A model generated the notes under the pieces. That model searched no databases, was not told where the DNA came from, and worked only from the letters and a program-made list of their open reading frames with translations. From the NCBI RefSeq assembly GCF_018130615.1, contig NZ_JAFCKB010000026.1, positions 1-64,000 on the forward strand: DNA of 64,000 nucleotides, given 5' to 3'. Shown here in pieces: positions 60,880-64,000 of the stretch (positions are counted from its first letter, which is position 1; each line of letters starts with the position of its first letter). The translations under genes and the position numbers were made by a program. The stretch is from Bradyrhizobium manausense. Lineage in GTDB: Bacteria > Pseudomonadota > Alphaproteobacteria > Rhizobiales > Xanthobacteraceae.

Positions 60880-62541
60880 CTACATCGCCTCGTAATTCGG
60901 TCCGCCGCCACCCTCCGGAGGAACCCAGGTGATGTTGCCGTTGGGGTCCTTCACGTCGCAGGTTTTGCAGTGGACGCAGTTCTGGGCGTTGATCTGGTAA
61001 CGCGGGCTGGCGCCCTCCTCGACCCACTCATAGACGCCGGCCGGGCAATAGCGATTCGACGGACCGGCGAAGACGTCGTGCTCCGACGACTTCTGCAGGT
61101 CCATGTCGGTCACGCGAAGATGAACCGGCTGATCTTCCTCGTGATTGGTGTTGGACAGAAACACCGAGGACAGCTTGTCGAACGAGATCTTGCCGTCCGG
61201 CTTCGGATAGTTCTTCGGCGCATGTTGCTTGGCCGGATCGAGCGTCGAGCGATCGGGCTTGGCATGGGACAGCGTGCCGAACAGCGAGACGCCGAACAGC
61301 TGATTGGTCCACATGTCGATGGCGCCAAGGGGCACACCGAGAAAGGTGCCGAACTTCGACCACAGCGGCTTGACGTTGCGGATCCTGAAGAGGTCCTTGC
61401 CGACCGCGGAATCGCGCCAGGCATTCTCGTAGGCGGCGACCTCGTCATTGGCGCGGCCTTCGGCGAGCGCAGCGGCGACATATTCGGCGGCGAGCATGCC
61501 GGTGCCCATCGCGTTGTGCACGCCCTTGATGCGGGGAACGTTGACGAAGCCGGCCGCACAGCCGACCAGCGCACCGCCCGGAAAGGTCAAGCGCGGCACC
61601 GACTGGTAGCCGCCTTCGGTGATGGCGCGCGCGCCGTAGGCGAGACGCTTGCCACCTTCGAATACGTCGCGGATCGACGGATGGGTCTTGAAGCGCTGGA
61701 ATTCGTCGAACGGCGACAGATATGGATCGTCGTAGTTGAGGTGCACGACGAAGCCGACCGCGACGCGGTTGTCGTCGTAGTGATAAAGGAACGAGCCTCC
61801 GCCGGTCGAATTATTGAGCGGCCAGCCGAACGAGTGCTGGATCAGGCCCTTCTTGTGCTTGGCCGGATCGATCTGCCAGACCTCCTTCAGGCCGATGCCG
61901 AACTTCGGCGGTTCGCACTTGGCATCCAATGCAAACTTCGCGATCAACTGCTTCGACAGCGAGCCCCGCGCGCCCTCGGCGAACAGCGTGTACTTGCCGA
62001 GCAGCTCCATGCCGCGGGTGTAGGAATCCTTGTGCGTACCATCCTTGGCGATGCCCATGTCGCCGGTCGCGATGCCCCGCACCGCGCCCTTCTCGTCATA
62101 GAGCACTTCGGTCGCGGCAAAGCCCGGATAGATCTCGACGCCGAGCCCTTCCGCCTTCGGCGCGAGCCAGCGGCAGACATTGCCGAGCGAGCCGATGTAG
62201 CAGTGATGATTGCTCATCAGCGGCGGCATCGCGAAGCCAGGCAGCTTGATGCGGTTGTCGCCGAACATCCAGTAGAAGTGGTCATCCTTGACCTGCGTCT
62301 TCAACGGACAGTCGGGATCCTCGCGCCAGTCCGGGATCAGCTTGTCGAGCGAGATCGGATCGATCACCGCACCCGAGAGAATGTGCGCACCGACCTCGGA
62401 GCCCTTCTCCACCACGACGATGTTGAGATCGGCGTTGAGCTGTTTGAGCCGGATCGCCGCAGCCAGGCCCGAGGGGCCGGCGCCGACGATGACGACGTCG
62501 AATTCCATGGATTCGCGCGGGGGAAGTTCTTCGGTGCTCAT
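60880..62541 (-). CDS. Electron transfer flavoprotein-ubiquinone oxidoreductase
   Basis: 553-residue membrane-associated flavo-iron-sulfur enzyme that passes electrons from ETF (fatty-acid, amino-acid and sarcosine dehydrogenases) to ubiquinone. FAD loop VVIVGAGPSGLAAAIRL, middle GWPLNNSTGGGSFLYHYDDN, and a C-terminal [4Fe-4S] domain with RYCPAGVYEW and NCVHCKTCDVKDPNGNITWVPPEGG giving four Cys ligands. Length matches ETF-QO (about 550). Related to fixC but with the fused ferredoxin part. ATG 62541. Confidence 0.95.
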   Translation of the reverse strand: MSTEELPPRESMEFDVVIVGAGPSGLAAAIRLKQLNADLNIVVVEKGSEVGAHILSGAVIDPISLDKLIPDWREDPDCPLKTQVKDDHFYWMFGDNRIKLPGFAMPPLMSNHHCYIGSLGNVCRWLAPKAEGLGVEIYPGFAATEVLYDEKGAVRGIATGDMGIAKDGTHKDSYTRGMELLGKYTLFAEGARGSLSKQLIAKFALDAKCEPPKFGIGLKEVWQIDPAKHKKGLIQHSFGWPLNNSTGGGSFLYHYDDNRVAVGFVVHLNYDDPYLSPFDEFQRFKTHPSIRDVFEGGKRLAYGARAITEGGYQSVPRLTFPGGALVGCAAGFVNVPRIKGVHNAMGTGMLAAEYVAAALAEGRANDEVAAYENAWRDSAVGKDLFRIRNVKPLWSKFGTFLGVPLGAIDMWTNQLFGVSLFGTLSHAKPDRSTLDPAKQHAPKNYPKPDGKISFDKLSSVFLSNTNHEEDQPVHLRVTDMDLQKSSEHDVFAGPSNRYCPAGVYEWVEEGASPRYQINAQNCVHCKTCDVKDPNGNITWVPPEGGGGPNYEAM

Positions 62542-62677
62542 CTGATCTCAGCCCTTGAGACGGTTCCTTGTCATTTGCGCCCCCTTGTTTCCGATTTTTC
62601 CGGGTAGGACAACCACGGAAATGCGTTCCGCTGGGATGCAAGGCGCCTTAAGATGAACTAATAGTCCGACTTTCCCA

Positions 62678-63484
62678 ATGATGCCCGAGCCCGCACCCAC
62701 CGTCCGAGAGCTTCTCGCCTTCTATCTGGAGGCCGGTGTCGACTGCGCGCTCGCCGAGGAACCGGTCGACCGCCTGGCGGAATTAGACGCCCCGCCGCCG
62801 GCCCCGCGTGCGTCACCGGTCGAGGCACCGCGGCCGGTCGCCGCGCCTGCGGTGATGCGCGGCGAGGCCGCACCTGCTCCTGACGTCGCGATCGCCTCGG
62901 CGCGCGAGGCCGCGCGCACTGCGCCGACGCTGGAGGCACTGCGCGAGCTCATGCAAACCTTCGAGGGCTGTGCGCTCAAGCACACCGCGACGCGGCTGGT
63001 GTTCGCCGACGGCAATCCGCAGGCGCGCATCATGTTCGTCGGCGAGGCGCCCGGCCGCGATGAAGACATCGAGGGGCTGCCGTTTGTGGGGCGCAGCGGC
63101 AAGCTGCTCGATCTGATGATCGGCGCCATAGGCCTCAACCGCACCACGGCCTACATCACCAACGTGATTCCCTGGCGGCCGCCCGGCAACCGCACGCCGA
63201 CGCCGCAGGAGACACAGATCTGCCTGCCCTTCATCCAGCGTCACATCGAGCTCGTGAACCCCGACGTGCTGGTGACGCTCGGCAATCCCTCGACGCAGAC
63301 GTTGCTGTCGACGCGCGAAGGCATCATGCGCACGCGCGGACGCTGGTTCGACTACGATACGGGCCAGCGCGCCATCCGCGCGCTGCCGACCTTCCACCCG
63401 GCCTATCTGTTGCGCTCGCCATCATACAAGCGGCTGGCCTGGCAGGATCTGCGCGCGATCGCGAAGGTGCTGGCGGGATCGTAA
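62678..63484 (+). CDS. Family 4-like uracil-DNA glycosylase lacking two cluster cysteines
   Basis: 268-residue UDG. Motif [25 protein letters not shown] and motif B HPAYLLR (H240) match family 4 enzymes such as Thermus UDGa. Of the four [4Fe-4S] cysteines, C98 and C182 are kept; the other two positions are F95 (CxxC lost) and W166 ([10 protein letters not shown] instead of VxxCRPPxNR). An N-terminal extension of about 85 residues is Ala/Pro rich. Related alphaproteobacterial proteins appear to share this, so it may be a cluster-poor branch. Function as uracil excision is inferred. An ATG at 62678 is followed by a second. Confidence 0.85.
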   Translation: MMPEPAPTVRELLAFYLEAGVDCALAEEPVDRLAELDAPPPAPRASPVEAPRPVAAPAVMRGEAAPAPDVAIASAREAARTAPTLEALRELMQTFEGCALKHTATRLVFADGNPQARIMFVGEAPGRDEDIEGLPFVGRSGKLLDLMIGAIGLNRTTAYITNVIPWRPPGNRTPTPQETQICLPFIQRHIELVNPDVLVTLGNPSTQTLLSTREGIMRTRGRWFDYDTGQRAIRALPTFHPAYLLRSPSYKRLAWQDLRAIAKVLAGS

Positions 63485-63506
63485 GGAGCAGTACGTCCTA
63501 TCTTCG

Positions 63507-63592
63507 TCATTGCGAGCGCAGCGAGGCAATCCAGAATCGTTCCGCGGAGGGAGTCTGGATTGCTTCGTCGCAAGGGCTCCTCGCAATGACGA
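63507..63592. repeat. 'GTCATTGCGAGCG' bipartite repeat, copy 2
   Basis: Starts gtcattgcgagcgcagcgaggcaatccag and ends tggattgcttcgtcgca...ctcgcaatgac, near-perfect arms. Younger copy of the family at 54139-54216. It fills the gap between UDG and the truncated gene downstream. Confidence 0.85.
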
Positions 63593-63613
63593 CGGAGAGA
63601 GCACGCGCGCGCC

Positions 63614-64000
63614 TCACGCCCCCTTCGGTCGCACGATCGCCCAGCCGATGCGCAATAGTCCCTGGCGGCCATTGACCAGCCATTCGAAGGCACGCGGCAC
63701 TTCCGGCACGATGCCGGGGAAGCGCGCGAGGATGTCGGGCGGCGGGGTGCCGGCGGTGTCGGAAGCGCGCCAGACCACGACGCCGCCGCTCTCGCTGAAT
63801 TTGGCCTGCGACATCCACGGCGTGCGGGCGGGCGCGGCGTCGATGAAGAGATGCGGCCGGCCGGAATGCAGCGTGATCAGGCTCGCAAGCTGCGTTTCAC
63901 CGGCGACCGCACGCAGGCGATGGTTGGTGCGGCGGGCAAAGCTTTCATCGAAAAAGTCAGAGATCGCTCGCGCCGGCATCGAGGTCGCGATCTCGCCGGT
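63614..64000 (-). CDS. C-terminal end of a probable GT39 family glycosyltransferase (partial)
   Basis: 129 residues open to the window edge. The part seen (AISDFFDESFARRTNHRLRAVAGETQLASLITLHSGRPHLFIDAAPARTPWMSQAKFSESGGVVVWRASDTAGTPPPDILARFP...LLRIGWAIVRP) resembles the soluble C-terminal tail of ArnT/GT39-like lipid-linked sugar transferases common in Bradyrhizobium. The membrane catalytic part lies outside the window. Assignment is by memory of the tail pattern only. Confidence 0.55.
   Translation of the reverse strand, partial: TGEIATSMPARAISDFFDESFARRTNHRLRAVAGETQLASLITLHSGRPHLFIDAAPARTPWMSQAKFSESGGVVVWRASDTAGTPPPDILARFPGIVPEVPRAFEWLVNGRQGLLRIGWAIVRPKGA

Noticed and set aside
60760-62607. 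Open frame of about 615 codons opposite the ETF-quinone oxidoreductase
   Set aside because: Antisense shadow with skewed composition; the other strand encodes all flavin and cluster motifs.

Overview
The window looks like chromosomal DNA of a Bradyrhizobium-type alphaproteobacterium (Nitrobacteraceae, Rhizobiales). The basis is high GC content, protein families and gene neighbourhoods typical of that group (NadQ-type regulator with nadABC, DUF6894, TIGR02301, an ETF-quinone oxidoreductase, separate glyQ/glyS next to an SppA-like peptidase and polyprenyl synthase), and many short intergenic palindromic repeats of the kind that litter Bradyrhizobium genomes. The assignment is inferred from the sequence alone. 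I see no prophage, plasmid, CRISPR array, integrase, transposase or rRNA operon. The single tRNA is tRNA-Pro(CGG).

Layout. 0.2-7 kb: an N-carbamoyl amino acid hydrolase, three small unknown genes, then a kgtP-type organic acid permease with a DctB/DctD-like two-component system. A near-perfect sigma-54 promoter and two tandem dyads precede the permease. 7-16 kb: tRNA-Pro, Sua5/TsaC-type tRNA modification enzyme, a D-2-hydroxyacid dehydrogenase, GNAT, NudK-like Nudix, a glycine-reductase-B-like protein paired with a CaiB-type CoA-transferase, an SRAP protein, a second Nudix and small conserved proteins. 16-19 kb: an ECF sigma factor, DUF4142 protein and cupredoxin; the sigma gene and the DUF4142 gene share an identical 30-bp promoter layout. 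19-24.6 kb: dihydroorotase on one strand; on the other YgfZ, 3-methyladenine glycosylase I and an HD hydrolase overlapping by ATGA junctions, then a tyrosine phosphatase and a catalytically dead Nudix/winged-helix protein of the NrtR/NadQ type. 24.7-33.3 kb: a large DUF2339 membrane protein and three chemoreceptor genes in tandem. 33.5-41 kb: small proteins, AcuI/YhdH reductase, an MFS transporter and the nadA-nadB-nadC operon behind two tandem operators. 41-50 kb: SleB-type cell-wall hydrolase, pyruvate phosphate dikinase with a lysine/alanine/proline tail, DUF3096, glyS and glyQ. 50-54 kb: SppA-like peptidase, a TrmN6-like methyltransferase overlapping a DUF2007 gene, and polyprenyl diphosphate synthase. 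54-58 kb: HxlR regulator with a perfect operator dyad, a FabF-like ketosynthase, LysE exporter and alpha/beta hydrolase. 58-64 kb: ispE, a TPR lipo/periplasmic-type protein, ETF-quinone oxidoreductase, a family-4-like uracil-DNA glycosylase lacking two cluster cysteines, and the 3' end of a probable GT39 glycosyltransferase running off the window.

How parts connect. Three local regulatory circuits can be read directly: (1) DctB/DctD-like proteins with sigma-54 driving the permease downstream; (2) a putative NadQ repressor about 13 kb from the duplicated operator of nadABC, i.e. de novo NAD synthesis; (3) an ECF sigma factor that appears to drive itself and a DUF4142-cupredoxin pair. Most of the remaining genes are housekeeping. 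At least six families of bipartite inverted repeats fill the intergenic gaps.
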